A stretch of DNA of 64,000 bases from Paenibacillus ginsengarvi (GCF_003626695.1 NZ_RBAH01000036.1:1-64000), one strand, 5' to 3'. Positions 1-8,998 are shown, counted from the first letter of the stretch. Numbers and translations are program-made. Notes: a model not told the origin generated them from the sequence alone.

Positions 1-47
1 AGCAATGCGTGCAGCTGACGAATACTAATCGGTCGAGGGCTTATCCA
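1..47 (+). rRNA. rrl: 23S ribosomal RNA, 3' end only
   Basis: The first ~47 bases match the conserved 3' terminus of Bacillales 23S rRNA (agctgacgaatactaatcgg, then tcgagggcttatcc). The rest of the gene lies before the window. The exact mature 3' end is uncertain by a few bases. It is the last gene of an rRNA operon read toward the genes that follow, with no 5S rRNA seen downstream before the terminator, so 5S must lie elsewhere in the operon order. Confidence 0.9.
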
Positions 48-137
48 AAGAGCCTCGGATACCCCCGAGGCACTCGATTCTGCTTCAATCGCTCGTTTCG
101 CATCCAGTTTTCAAGGAATAATCCTTGCCTATGAATC

Positions 138-167
138 CGCTCCTTTATACAGGAAGCGTTTTTTTTG
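138..167 (+). terminator. rRNA operon terminator
   Basis: A hairpin (cgctcct / aggaagcg with one bulged base, loop of about six) is followed directly by a run of eight T. A second stem, gcctcgg/ccgaggc at 52-71, lies between it and the rRNA end, has no T run, and may be part of 3' processing. Confidence 0.6.
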
Positions 168-191
168 TTTTATCGAGTTCTTTTGCAGCAA

Positions 192-221
192 GACAAAAAG
201 CCCGGTCAAATGACTCGGGCT
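192..221 (-). terminator. Terminator of the minus-strand membrane protein gene
   Basis: On the minus strand agcccgagt...accgggct forms a GC-rich stem followed by tttttgtctt. It starts at the stop codon of the gene at 220-741. Together with the rRNA terminator it separates two converging transcripts. Confidence 0.75.
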
Positions 222-741
222 ATTGAATGTAGTAGGAAGTATCGCCGGCGCCGATCTTGAGCAAGCCGGGCTTTTTTGCCCGTCGGAGCACGAAAAAAAT
301 CCAAAAGCGCGGTAGCATATACCAGATATGAAGGGCGAGCAGCATCAAGACATGGTCCTTGCCGATCCAGGGGAACAGGCAAACGATGATCGCGCTGCCG
401 ATCCATAACAGCTGGTTATGAATCCCGGTCACGATCCGCAGCGAAACATGTTGAGCCGGAAGCAGACCGAGCCAAGGAAGCCGCCAGCCATACGACCAGG
501 CGCTCCGCTGCCCGGAAGCGAGAAGCTTCATATATAAAGCGGTAAGCCCGCTGTACAGATTAGGCAGAAGCAGCAGTCCTCCCACGAAGGAGACGGCAAG
601 CGAAGGCGATACGGAGACAGCCATATATATGGCAAACGGAAGCGGCAGCACGCCATAAAGCAAGAGCGGCAGCGGTCGGTGACGCACCCTTTTTATAAGC
701 GTGAAATTATAAATCGTGGAGTCTTTATCCAAGCGATGCAA
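220..741 (-). CDS. Integral membrane protein of unknown function
   Basis: I do not recognise the family. The protein (173 aa from the chosen start) has a short basic N terminus (KRVRHR), about four hydrophobic segments (roughly residues 24-43, 47-66, 108-126 and 130-150 by eye) and a basic tail (RRAKKP), so it should sit in the cytoplasmic membrane. A TTG at 741 is chosen as start because AGGAGG stands seven bases before it. The upstream in-frame ATG at 783 has no well-spaced ribosome site, and a TATAAT (minus strand, 764-769) lies inside the extra 14 codons, which suggests that part is promoter. It stands alone, converging on the rRNA operon, with its own terminator. Confidence 0.65.
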   Translation of the reverse strand: MHRLDKDSTIYNFTLIKRVRHRPLPLLLYGVLPLPFAIYMAVSVSPSLAVSFVGGLLLLPNLYSGLTALYMKLLASGQRSAWSYGWRLPWLGLLPAQHVSLRIVTGIHNQLLWIGSAIIVCLFPWIGKDHVLMLLALHIWYMLPRFWIFFVLRRAKKPGLLKIGAGDTSYYIQ

Positions 742-933
742 TCGAAAACCTCCTCTTCCTTCTATTATAAAGGGAACCCGCATGGGGCAAAAGTGTTTTC
801 TTCACCTCTTTCGTTATGGTTCCCGGCTATTTACGAGCAAGCACCATTAGCCTAAATTCCACATATGGTATTGCAAAGTCGAATCCAATCATTCCGAAAA
901 CTTCGATTTACGCAAAAAAAATGAAACACGCTA

Positions 934-964
934 GTTTAAGAGAATAGAAAATGTGGCATACTGA
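934..964 (+). promoter_or_regulatory. Possible sigma-F/G promoter of gin
   Basis: GTTTA (934-938) is followed after 18 bases by CATACTGA (957-964), close to the forespore -10 CATACTA. In B. subtilis csfB/gin is made under sigma-F. The match is imperfect, so this is only a candidate. Confidence 0.35.
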
Positions 965-986
965 TAGGGAAAAGGGGTGAAACCTC

Positions 987-1187
987 ATGGAGCATATGGA
1001 GCAGGCCGAGACTGTGCGGAACACATGCATCATCTGCGATCAGCCGAAGCCGAATGGGATTCAGATCTGCGCGGAGTTTATATGCGACGAGTGCGAGGCG
1101 GAAATTGTCAAAACCGATGTGCTGGACGTCAAATATCCTTTTTTCATACATCGGATGAATAAAATATGGTATAAGATGAACGCCTAA
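987..1187 (+). CDS. gin: Anti-sigma-G factor Gin (CsfB)
   Basis: Small zinc-binding protein (66 aa) that binds sigma-G, and in B. subtilis also sigma-E, to block premature late-forespore transcription. Cysteines at 14, 17, 28, 33 and 36 give the CIIC...FICDEC pattern of the family, and the ending NKIWYKMNA with preceding KYPFF also fits. The ATG at 987 follows ggggtga with good spacing. It lies upstream of the yaaO-like gene and tmk, the same neighbourhood as csfB in B. subtilis, although xpaC and yaaN are missing between them. It is a single-gene unit closed by a terminator at 1213. Confidence 0.9.
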   Translation: MEHMEQAETVRNTCIICDQPKPNGIQICAEFICDECEAEIVKTDVLDVKYPFFIHRMNKIWYKMNA

Positions 1188-1212
1188 GCCTCGGGCGTCT
1201 AGAAAGCTCGTT

Positions 1213-1243
1213 AAGGTCTATCTTCTCGGAAGGGACCTTTTTT
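1213..1243 (+). terminator. Terminator after gin
   Basis: Stem aaggtc/gacctt with an inner cttc-tcg-gaag stem, followed by six T. Confidence 0.7.
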
Positions 1244-1299
1244 GCTTTTAGCCGAACCTTTCCTGTATTGTAGAAGGGGAAAAAGGAAGGGGACGTTTT

Positions 1300-2793
1300 A
1301 TGAGCGAGCAAGCGTTGCCGCTGCTGGATGCTTTGCTGCATCACAGTCGGCTGGACTATAAAAGTTTTCATGTTCCCGGCCACAAATCGGGGAAAGGTCT
1401 CTTGCCTTCGGCTGCTAGTTTTCGCGAGCTGATGGAGATCGATTTGACGGAAATTACGGGAATGGACGATCTGCACAGTCCTGAGGGGATTATTCGTGAA
1501 GCGCAGCAGCTCGCGGCCGATTGCTTTGGGGCCGAGGAAACGTTTTTTTTGGTTGGGGGAAGCACAGCCGGGAATTTAGCCTCCATTACTACGTTATGTA
1601 TGCCGGGAGACATCCTCATTGTCCAGCGGAATGTACATAAGTCCGTTATTAACGGACTAATGCTGGCCGGCGCAAAAGCGGTGTTCGTCTCGCCGCGCTA
1701 CGATGCCGAATCCGGGCTTCCGAGCGGTCTGGACAAAGCCGGCGTGGAGTTTGCTTTGCAGCAATATCCCGAGGCCAAGGGAGTTCTTGTGACGAACCCG
1801 AACTATTACGGGATGGGAACGGATGTGCGTGGACTGGCCGATCTGGCTCATGCATACGGGAAGCCTTTGATCGTCGACGAAGCTCATGGAGCCCACTACG
1901 GATTTCATCCAGCTTTGCCAAAATCGGCTCTGTCCTGCGGGGCCGATCTTGTCGTGCAGTCTACACACAAAATGCTTACCGCCATGACGATGGGGGCGAT
2001 GCTGCACGTGCAAGGGGAGCGGATCGACCGCGAGCTGCTCAGATCACGATTGGCGATGCTGCAAAGCTCTAGCCCCTCTTATCCGATACTGGCGTCACTC
2101 GATGCCGCCCGCCATTTGCTGCAGACGGAAGGAAATCAGTGGCTGGCCCGGGGGCTGCAAGCGGTCCAGCGGGTGGAATCGGCCTTGGCGGAGTGGTCCT
2201 GGTACCGAATGTTACCGGATGCGCCGGCTTTTGCCTATGAGACGAAAGATCCGTTTAAGCTAACGATCTCGGATGCGACAGGAACGCTGAGCGGTTACGA
2301 GCTTCAGAGCGAACTGGAAGCCCGCGGCGTTATGACCGAGATGGCCGATCCGCGCCATGTGCTGCTCGTATTTAGCCTCGCCTCAGACGAAGGGGATGCC
2401 GACCGGCTGATAACGGCGCTGGCGCGACTGGCCGGGGATTTCCGGCTTTCAGAGCGAACTGTTCCGGCTTCCGCCGTGCCTGCTGAATCTTCGTTATTTC
2501 GCGAGGGCGTGTCGGCTTCGGTTGCGTTCGGAATGGGCAGATTTGGCGATACGACGGAGGTGACGCTCTCCGATGCGGCTGGGCGTATCGCCGGGGAGAT
2601 GGTTATTCCATATCCGCCAGGCATTCCCGTTCTGTATCCAGGGGAGACGATAACCGGGGAGACGATAACTTATTTACAGCAGCTTGCGGATCGGGGAGCG
2701 CGATTTCAAGGTGCCTCATCTCCTCGGCTGCAAACGATTCGGGTGGCTCATGGGCCGGACCAAGCAGGAAATGGGAATACGAGCATCGAATAG
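1300..2793 (+). CDS. Orn/Lys/Arg decarboxylase family protein (YaaO-like)
   Basis: PLP-dependent fold-type I enzyme of the group that decarboxylates basic amino acids to polyamine precursors. Motifs seen: FHVPGHKSG near residues 23-31, the DLTE/DDLH segment, VDEAHGAH (192-199) and STHKMLTAMT, in which K224 should be the PLP lysine. At 497 aa it is the short form without an N-terminal response-regulator-like wing domain, as in Bacillales YaaO/SpeA. Whether lysine, arginine or another amino acid is the substrate cannot be read from the sequence. The ATG follows aagggga. It ends 39 bases before tmk and probably shares its transcript. Confidence 0.88.
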   Translation: MSEQALPLLDALLHHSRLDYKSFHVPGHKSGKGLLPSAASFRELMEIDLTEITGMDDLHSPEGIIREAQQLAADCFGAEETFFLVGGSTAGNLASITTLCMPGDILIVQRNVHKSVINGLMLAGAKAVFVSPRYDAESGLPSGLDKAGVEFALQQYPEAKGVLVTNPNYYGMGTDVRGLADLAHAYGKPLIVDEAHGAHYGFHPALPKSALSCGADLVVQSTHKMLTAMTMGAMLHVQGERIDRELLRSRLAMLQSSSPSYPILASLDAARHLLQTEGNQWLARGLQAVQRVESALAEWSWYRMLPDAPAFAYETKDPFKLTISDATGTLSGYELQSELEARGVMTEMADPRHVLLVFSLASDEGDADRLITALARLAGDFRLSERTVPASAVPAESSLFREGVSASVAFGMGRFGDTTEVTLSDAAGRIAGEMVIPYPPGIPVLYPGETITGETITYLQQLADRGARFQGASSPRLQTIRVAHGPDQAGNGNTSIE

Positions 2794-2832
2794 AACTATT
2801 ACGGTAAAAACGATGCTGATAGGAGAACGGTC

Positions 2833-3507
2833 GTGGCGAACAAAGGAATATTTATTACAGTCGAGGGCGGAGAAGGAGCCGGTAAAACGTCAGCCATCCG
2901 CTTGATGGAGCAGCTTTTGCAACAAGCCGGCTACGAGGTTGTGGTGACCCGCGAGCCGGGAGGCATTCCGATCGCAGAGCAAATCCGGGAGGTGATCTTG
3001 GATTCGCGCAACACCGAGATGGATGGACGAACCGAGGCGCTGCTGTATGCGGCGGCAAGACGCCAGCATCTTGTACAGAAGGTTATTCCTGCGCTCGAGA
3101 AGGGGCATGCCGTGTTATGCGACAGGTTTATCGATAGCAGCCTGGCTTATCAAGGTTTTGCGCGGGAAATCGGAATGGATGAAGTGTTCGAGATTAACCG
3201 GTTTGCCATCCACGATACGATGCCGGATTTAACCTTGTTTCTCGACGTGTCCCCGGAGGTCGGGCTTGAGCGCATACGGGCCAATAGCGGGCGCGAGGTG
3301 AATCGACTCGATATGGAATCGCTCGCTTTTCACGAGCGGGTCAGAAGCGGCTACTTGCTGCTGCTGGACAAATACCCCGAGCGCATCGTCCGCATTGATG
3401 CGAGCCGCTCCGAGGCGGAAGTGACCGGCTCCTTGTCGGCGGTGCTGATCGAGCGGCTGAAGCTCCAGATGGCCGATGGGAACATTGGACAGCAGAATCG
3501 TGTATAA
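2833..3507 (+). CDS. tmk: Thymidylate kinase
   Basis: Phosphorylates dTMP to dTDP in the cytosol for DNA synthesis. The P-loop GGEGAGKT lies at residues 12-19, followed by the dTMP-binding REPGG and the [12 protein letters not shown] segment, and [12 protein letters not shown] toward the lid. It is 224 aa, slightly longer than usual (about 210) through a C-terminal tail. The start is GTG at 2833, seven bases after aggag. It begins the conserved tmk-darA-yaaR-holB-ricT-yabA cluster. Confidence 0.97.
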   Translation: MANKGIFITVEGGEGAGKTSAIRLMEQLLQQAGYEVVVTREPGGIPIAEQIREVILDSRNTEMDGRTEALLYAAARRQHLVQKVIPALEKGHAVLCDRFIDSSLAYQGFAREIGMDEVFEINRFAIHDTMPDLTLFLDVSPEVGLERIRANSGREVNRLDMESLAFHERVRSGYLLLLDKYPERIVRIDASRSEAEVTGSLSAVLIERLKLQMADGNIGQQNRV

Positions 3508-3616
3508 TGGAAGTAGGCCGCTGCCCGGGGCAACGGCTGCCGCGAAAGACGCGAGCCATTGGGTGTATAGAAGCTGCAAACGATGAAGCCATGGGCCTTG
3601 TAAACGTTTTCTTTTC

Positions 3617-4006
<390 letters not shown>

Positions 4007-4037
4007 GCAAACTGTATAATAAGGAAGGAACAGATCT

Positions 4038-4484
4038 GTGAAAATCAATCCCGGCCTGCGCCCATTCGGCAAACAAATCCAGCTGACGGACAGTCCTCTG
4101 GCGGCCCCGGCGCCGCCTAAAAGCTTCTCCGACATGTTGAACCAGCAAAACGGCAAAGCCGATGCCGAGCAGCTTACCCGCATGCTTCAGCAAATTCAGC
4201 TGCAAGGTGAAAGGCTCAGCAAGTCGATGACGGTTCGCGAGCTGCGCGCCTACAAAATTTTGGTGAAACAGTTTCTGGAGAATACGGTCCGCAAAGGAAT
4301 CGGCATCAAAGATACGACCGGATGGGATCGCCGCGGCCGCGGCAAGCGGTACAAGCTGCTCGATGAAATCGATCGGCATCTGACACAGCTCGCCGACGAT
4401 TTGCTGGAGACGGAAGAAGGGAAGATTGAGCTTCTGGGCAAAGTCGGCGAAATTCGCGGGCTGCTCATCAATTTGTTTTATTGA
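4038..4484 (+). CDS. yaaR: YaaR family protein (DUF327)
   Basis: 148-aa soluble, highly charged and mostly helical protein of the YaaR/DUF327 family, of unknown function. It is always found between darA and holB in Bacillales, as here. Recognisable segments are the MTVRELRAYKILVKQFLE block, the basic DRRGRGKRYKLLDEID stretch and the C-terminal GEIRGLLINLFY. The start is GTG at 4038 after aaggaagga. It is 31 bases behind darA and 43 before holB, so the three are likely co-transcribed. Confidence 0.9.
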   Translation: MKINPGLRPFGKQIQLTDSPLAAPAPPKSFSDMLNQQNGKADAEQLTRMLQQIQLQGERLSKSMTVRELRAYKILVKQFLENTVRKGIGIKDTTGWDRRGRGKRYKLLDEIDRHLTQLADDLLETEEGKIELLGKVGEIRGLLINLFY

Positions 4485-4527
4485 TAGAGGAAGTTAAGAA
4501 GGCTGTAAGGTTACGGAGAGAGCATAT

Positions 4528-5496
4528 ATGAACTTTCAATCGATACCGGGACAGGAACGCGCCAAGCGGCTTTTGCAAAACAGCTTGAAGGCGGATAAAC
4601 TGTCCCATGCCTATATATTTGCAGGTCCTCTCGGAAGCGGGAGAAAAGAAATGGCCCGGGCGTTTGTCGCTGCGCTTTTTTGCAGCCGCAACCGGGACGA
4701 AGCGTGCGGGGAATGCCTCGAATGCCGCAAGCTGGCGCACGGCAACCATCCCGATTTGATCTGGGTTGAGCCGGATGGCGCAAGCATCAAGATCGACCAG
4801 ATTCGTGAGCTGCAGCAGCAATTCGCTTATCGTTCCTCTACATCGGGTACGAAGGTGTATATATTAAATGAAGCGGAACGTTTGACGGTACAGGCGGCTA
4901 ACAGCCTGCTTAAGTTTCTGGAAGAGCCGCAAACGCCGATTATCGGCATCCTCATAACGGATAACGGACAAGCTCTGCTGCCCACGATCCAGTCTCGTTC
5001 GCAATGGGTGCAATTTTACCCGATTCCCCCGGAACAGATGAAGAAAAAGCTGCTCGACGAGGGCCACGCTCCGGAGCTTGTTCATGTAGCCGTACGGCTG
5101 GCTGCGGGGCTAGAAGCGGCTCGGTCGCTTATCCAAATAAATTGGTTTGCAGAAACAAGAAACGTGATGATACAATTAATGAAGGACCTCGCCGGCAAAC
5201 AGCCTTTTCTTGTTACCGTGCAAACGAAGGTGATGAAGTCCGAGGTCGCCGAGCATTTGGACACGCTGTTCGACATGATTATGTTGTGGTACAAAGACTT
5301 GATTCATGTATGTTACGGTTCAAAATCAAGTATCGTTTATATAGATCAGGAGGACCTGCTGTCGAGGCTTGCATTCACGCGGGACGTCAGTATTTGGGTC
5401 GAATGTATGGAGCGGGCGGCGGAAGCCCGGAAGCGCCTGCGATCGAATGCGAACACGCAGCTTGTCTTGGAGCAGTTTCTGATCGATGTGAAGTAA
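4528..5496 (+). CDS. holB: DNA polymerase III delta' subunit
   Basis: Clamp-loader subunit that, with delta and tau, opens the beta ring onto primed DNA. The AAA+ fold is seen in the N-terminal half: a degenerate P-loop GPLGSGRKEMA, normal for delta' which does not hydrolyse ATP, a zinc-binding C-x8-C-x2-C-x2-C segment (CSRNRDEACGECLEC), GNHPDL, and NSLLKFLEEP. At 322 aa it has the usual length. The ATG at 4528 follows a ggagag site. It lies after yaaR in the conserved cluster. Confidence 0.95.
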   Translation: MNFQSIPGQERAKRLLQNSLKADKLSHAYIFAGPLGSGRKEMARAFVAALFCSRNRDEACGECLECRKLAHGNHPDLIWVEPDGASIKIDQIRELQQQFAYRSSTSGTKVYILNEAERLTVQAANSLLKFLEEPQTPIIGILITDNGQALLPTIQSRSQWVQFYPIPPEQMKKKLLDEGHAPELVHVAVRLAAGLEAARSLIQINWFAETRNVMIQLMKDLAGKQPFLVTVQTKVMKSEVAEHLDTLFDMIMLWYKDLIHVCYGSKSSIVYIDQEDLLSRLAFTRDVSIWVECMERAAEARKRLRSNANTQLVLEQFLIDVK

Positions 5497-5536
5497 ACGT
5501 TGCTGCTCGCAAAGTTCAGTAGTTGCTTACGAAGTC

Positions 5537-5556
5537 AGCATTCCTCACGGAATGCT
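5537..5556 (+). repeat. Short hairpin and imperfect repeats between holB and ricT
   Basis: agcattcc/ggaatgct forms an eight-base stem with a four-base loop. It is flanked by two imperfect copies of agttgcttacgaagt (from about 5521 and 5561), and the sequence aacgttgct...cgca appears on both sides (5496-5513 and 5575-5590). There is no T run, so it is not an obvious terminator. Confidence 0.5.
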
Positions 5557-5610
5557 CGGCAGTTGTTTACGAAGTAACGTTGCTTACGCAGCGTCTTAGG
5601 AGGGAAGAAG

Positions 5611-6414
5611 GTGTACAACGTCGTAGGAGTCCGTTTCAAAAAAGCGGGCAAGGTGTATTATTTCGATCCAGCGGATCTGCCTATAATCCAAGAAGATGCA
5701 GTAATTGTAGAAACGGCCCGTGGCGTCGAGTACGGCAAAGTCGTAATCGGTAAACGCACCGTCGGTGAATCCGATGTCGTCCTTCCTCTAAAAAGAGTCA
5801 TTCGCGTAGCCGATCATACCGACGCCAAACTTGTCGAAGACAACAAAAACGCGGCCAAAGGCGCAATGGCTACCTGTCAGGAGAAAATAAAGGAACATCA
5901 GCTCAAAATGAAGCTGGTGGACGTCGAATATACGTTTGACCGCAACAAAATCATTTTTTATTTCACCGCCGAAGGCCGTATCGATTTTCGCGAGCTGGTG
6001 AAAGATTTGGCCAGCATTTTTCGGACGCGCATCGAGCTTCGCCAGATCGGGGTGCGCGATGAGGCCAAAATGCTCGGCGGTATCGGACCGTGCGGACGCA
6101 TTCTGTGCTGTTCCTCGTTTCTCGGCGATTTTGAGCCGGTGTCGATCAAGATGGCCAAAGATCAAAATTTGTCGCTCAACCCGACAAAAATATCCGGGCT
6201 ATGCGGAAGGCTCATGTGCTGTCTCAAATATGAGCACGATCAATACGAAAGCGTCAAGCAGGAAATGCCGAAGATTGGAACTGTCGTCATTACATCGATG
6301 GGTAGCGGCAAAGTCGTCAGCTTGCAGGTAGAAAACCGTATGGTCAAGGTGCAGCTGTTCGATTCGGGCAAAATGGAAATGATGCCTTGCGACGATGTGG
6401 CGGAGCAAGATTAA
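5611..6414 (+). CDS. ricT: RicT (YaaT), PSP1-domain subunit of the Ric/Y complex
   Basis: With RicA and RicF it forms an iron-sulfur complex that directs RNase Y-dependent mRNA maturation and promotes sporulation, competence and biofilm pathways. The 267-aa protein carries the PSP1 domain and the cysteine-rich GPCGRILCCSSFLGDF plus GLCGRLMCCLKYEH segments expected for cluster binding. The start is GTG just after gaggagggaagaag. It follows holB after a repeat-containing 114-base gap and precedes yabA. Confidence 0.95.
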   Translation: MYNVVGVRFKKAGKVYYFDPADLPIIQEDAVIVETARGVEYGKVVIGKRTVGESDVVLPLKRVIRVADHTDAKLVEDNKNAAKGAMATCQEKIKEHQLKMKLVDVEYTFDRNKIIFYFTAEGRIDFRELVKDLASIFRTRIELRQIGVRDEAKMLGGIGPCGRILCCSSFLGDFEPVSIKMAKDQNLSLNPTKISGLCGRLMCCLKYEHDQYESVKQEMPKIGTVVITSMGSGKVVSLQVENRMVKVQLFDSGKMEMMPCDDVAEQD

Positions 6415-6446
6415 GCTCCATAGTATGAGGCGCTCGAGGTGCAGAC

Positions 6447-6806
6447 GTGGAAAAAAAGGACCTGTTTACGCAAATGCATCAGTTGGAAGAGCAGGTGGGC
6501 GGCTTTCATCAGGTGATCGGCTCTTTGAAGCAGGAAATTGTCCAATTGCTGGAGGAAAACAAACGGCTCAGTATTGAAAATCAGCAGCTGCGCAAGCTGC
6601 TTCGCAGCGATAACGAAACGGGCAGCGATGAATTTACCGAAGCCCGAAATCCTGAGGAAATGGCCAAAGACACGCCGGCCATCGGAGAAGGCTACGAAAA
6701 CCTGGCTCGTCTGTATGCAGAAGGGTTTCATATATGCAATGTGCATTATGGACATTTGCGAACGGAGAAAGATTGTTTGTTCTGCTTGTCCTTTCTGAGC
6801 AAATAA
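6447..6806 (+). CDS. yabA: Replication initiation control protein YabA
   Basis: Negative regulator that bridges DnaA and the sliding clamp DnaN to limit re-initiation. The N-terminal half ([17 protein letters not shown]...ENQQLRKLL) reads as the tetramerising coiled coil. The C-terminal tail [19 protein letters not shown] is the zinc-binding domain (HxC...CxxC). At 119 aa it equals the B. subtilis length. GTG start at 6447 with gaggtg upstream. It is the last gene before a strong terminator at 6863. Confidence 0.95.
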   Translation: MEKKDLFTQMHQLEEQVGGFHQVIGSLKQEIVQLLEENKRLSIENQQLRKLLRSDNETGSDEFTEARNPEEMAKDTPAIGEGYENLARLYAEGFHICNVHYGHLRTEKDCLFCLSFLSK

Positions 6807-6855
6807 CACTCGGCTGGAATATATGCCGTAGGGAGCGGATTGGGAGCCGTTAATC

Positions 6856-6889
6856 GGGCGCCGACCGTATCTCTACGGTTTTTTCGCCC
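6856..6889 (+). terminator. Terminator after yabA
   Basis: accgta-tctc-tacggt stem with T6, nested in an outer gggcg/cgccc pair. Confidence 0.75.
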
Positions 6890-6930
6890 TTTGGCTTACG
6901 CGTAACCGCGAAAGGAGAATTCCGGGGAAG

Positions 6931-7707
6931 ATGGAGAAGAACGATAACGGGCTGCGGCCCGGAGAACGGTTGGACGACCTGCTTACCCATGAGCTGCAAA
7001 TCATTCAAAGTGACGAGGTGTTCAGTTTCTCGCTCGACGCCGTGTTGCTTGCCAGATTTTGCAAGGTGCCGCCGCGTGGTCGCATCGTCGATTTGTGCAC
7101 CGGCAACGGCGTTATCCCGCTGCTGCTCTCCACGAGGACGAAGGCGGACATCGTCGGTGTCGAGATTCAGGACCGGCTGGCGGATATGGCGGCGCGAAAT
7201 GTGCGATGGAATCGGCTGGAGGACCGGCTTCGCATCGTACATGGCGATCTAAAGCAAGCTCACGACGTGCTCGGCTACGGCCAGTTCGATCTGGTCACGG
7301 TTAATCCGCCTTACTTGCCGATTGCTTCCGGGGACCGGAAGCTGAACCCGCATATCGCAGCGGCCCGTCACGAGCTGTTCTGTACGCTTGACGATGTGCT
7401 AGCCGCTTGCAGCCGGCTTGTGCGGACGGGAGGTAAGGTGGCGATGGTACACAGGCCTTCACGGCTGGCCGAAATCATGAGCGGAATGCAAAAATACCGG
7501 CTGGAGCCGAAGCGGATGCGATTCATTCATCCCCGCGAAGGCCAGGAAGCCAATATGGTGCTGATCGAGGCAACGCGTGACGGCAAGCCGGAGCTGAGGG
7601 TGCTGCCGCCGCTTATTGTACATAGCGCGGACGGTTATTGCCAGGAACTGCTCGACGTTTATTACGGTCACGCAGATGAGCTTAAGGAGAAGGGGGAAGC
7701 ACAATGA
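6931..7707 (+). CDS. trmN6: tRNA1(Val) (adenine(37)-N6)-methyltransferase-like protein (YabB)
   Basis: Class I SAM-dependent N6-adenine methyltransferase. The SAM loop is VDLCTGNGVIPLLLS (near residue 50), and the catalytic NPPY motif appears in FDLVTVNPPYLP, followed by the AARHELFCTLDD segment typical of the YabB/TrmN6 family. 258 aa. ATG at 6931 after aaaggaga. The GIY-YIG gene yazA, found between yabB and rsmI in B. subtilis, is absent: the stop overlaps the rsmI start (ATGA). Confidence 0.92.
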   Translation: MEKNDNGLRPGERLDDLLTHELQIIQSDEVFSFSLDAVLLARFCKVPPRGRIVDLCTGNGVIPLLLSTRTKADIVGVEIQDRLADMAARNVRWNRLEDRLRIVHGDLKQAHDVLGYGQFDLVTVNPPYLPIASGDRKLNPHIAAARHELFCTLDDVLAACSRLVRTGGKVAMVHRPSRLAEIMSGMQKYRLEPKRMRFIHPREGQEANMVLIEATRDGKPELRVLPPLIVHSADGYCQELLDVYYGHADELKEKGEAQ

Positions 7708-8585
7708 GCGTGCAAATTCAGAAAAGTTACGAGCCGAAAGCCGGGGTAGGGACGCTGTATTTGGTATCGACGCCGATCGGCAATCTGGAGGACATGACAT
7801 ACCGCGCCGTACGCATTCTTAAGGAAGTGGATTGCATTGCCGCCGAAGACACGCGGCAAACCCGCAAGCTGCTCACTCACTTCGAGATTCAAACGAGGCT
7901 GGTCAGCTACCATGAGCACAATAAGATGGCCAGCGGCCCGGAGCTCATTCGGCTCATCGGAGAAGGCCGGTCGATCGCACTGGTAAGCGATGCCGGAATG
8001 CCGGCGATTTCCGATCCGGGCTATGATTTGGCGAAGCTCGCTGCCGAGGCAGATATTCCGGTTGTGCCGATTCCTGGCGCAAATGCGGCATTGTCGGCGC
8101 TTATTGTTTCGGGACTGCCGACCGAACGTTTTTTGTTCGTCGGTTTTTTGCCGCGCGAGAAGAAAAAGTTGAAGGACGAGCTGGAACGAATCAGTCATAT
8201 ACAAGCGACGCTTCTCTTTTACGAATCGCCGCACCGGGTCATGAAGACGCTGGAGGTTATGGCCGAGGTTTGGGAGGACGGGCCGATCGCAATTGCGCGT
8301 GAGCTGACGAAACGCCATGAAGAAATTGTCCGCGGCTCTATTAGCGAATGCTTGGAGCTGTTTCGGACGAAGGAGGCGCTAGGAGAATTTTGTATCGCAG
8401 TCGATCGCAGCAACGCCGGGGAACGTGCGGATGCGGAGGCGGAGTCCTGGTGGACGGAGTTATCGATTGAAGAGCATGTTGCCCGCTACGAGCGGGAATC
8501 CGGAGACCGGAAAGAGGCGATGAAACGAGCTGCAGCCGATCGGGGCGTCAGCCGGCGCGACATCTATAATGCGCTTATTCCATGA
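7704..8585 (+). CDS. rsmI: 16S rRNA (cytidine(1402)-2'-O)-methyltransferase
   Basis: Methylates the ribose of C1402 in the ribosomal decoding centre. The tetrapyrrole-methylase fold is recognised by GTLYLVSTPIGNLEDMT, AAEDTRQTRKLL, SYHEHN, VSDAGMPAISDPGY, PIPGANAALSAL and FYESPHR. 293 aa, usual length. It overlaps trmN6 by four bases (ATGA), with aaggagaaggggg just before, pointing to translational coupling. Confidence 0.97.
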   Translation: MSVQIQKSYEPKAGVGTLYLVSTPIGNLEDMTYRAVRILKEVDCIAAEDTRQTRKLLTHFEIQTRLVSYHEHNKMASGPELIRLIGEGRSIALVSDAGMPAISDPGYDLAKLAAEADIPVVPIPGANAALSALIVSGLPTERFLFVGFLPREKKKLKDELERISHIQATLLFYESPHRVMKTLEVMAEVWEDGPIAIARELTKRHEEIVRGSISECLELFRTKEALGEFCIAVDRSNAGERADAEAESWWTELSIEEHVARYERESGDRKEAMKRAAADRGVSRRDIYNALIP

Positions 8586-8586
8586 C

Positions 8587-8634
8587 AAAAAAAAGATCCC
8601 CGGGTGCGACGCCATCACATCGCGCCCTGGGGAT
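8587..8634 (-). terminator. Terminator of abrB (possibly shared with rsmI)
   Basis: A long stem (atcccc...ggggat with inner gggtgcga/tcgcgccc) is followed on the minus strand by tcttttttttg. It starts two bases after the rsmI stop, so the hairpin may serve both converging transcripts, although there is no T run on the plus strand. Confidence 0.75.
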
Positions 8635-8711
8635 GTACAGAGGAGATATATAAAGGTTAGAAATAACTGTGATCATATTCCTATTATAACCTATAATTTC
8701 GATTTTGTCTT

Positions 8712-8975
8712 TTAATTTGTCATAGAATTATAAATTTCTGCTAATTCAGCCAAGCACTCTTTGCTGATCATTTTTCCTTTGAAATAGACGAGGTTGTCGG
8801 CGTTTCCGGTAAAGATGCAGGCAGGCTCGTATTTTTTGAGCATGATCCGCTCTCCGTCCACATAAATTTCGAGCGCGTCTTTCTCCCCGATACCAAGCGT
8901 ACGGCGAAGTTCTATCGGAATGACGACACGTCCGAGTTCGTCAACTTTGCGGACAATACCTGTGGATTTCATCAT
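8712..8975 (-). CDS. abrB: Transition-state regulator AbrB
   Basis: DNA-binding repressor of post-exponential genes. The N-terminal swapped-hairpin domain (STGIVRKVDELGRVVIPIEL, then RRTLGIGEKDALEIYVDGERIMLKKY) is nearly identical to B. subtilis AbrB. The C-terminal part differs and is slightly short (87 aa, about 95 usual). ATG at 8975 is preceded by gagggg; a second ATG follows at once. Its promoter and two Spo0A boxes are seen just upstream, the classic arrangement by which Spo0A~P represses abrB. It is transcribed against its neighbours. Confidence 0.95.
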   Translation of the reverse strand: MMKSTGIVRKVDELGRVVIPIELRRTLGIGEKDALEIYVDGERIMLKKYEPACIFTGNADNLVYFKGKMISKECLAELAEIYNSMTN

Positions 8976-8998
8976 GATGTTGTACCCCTCTCGATTAT

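Noticed and set aside
3505-3530. TATAAT at the end of tmk as a promoter for darA
   Set aside because: No -35 at a proper distance (TTGGAC is only 12 bases upstream) and no TG-n extension; the extended -10 at 3622 fits better.
4621-4680. Degenerate P-loop in HolB taken as a sign of a broken gene
   Set aside because: Delta' subunits normally lack a working ATP site; the remaining motifs and length are intact.
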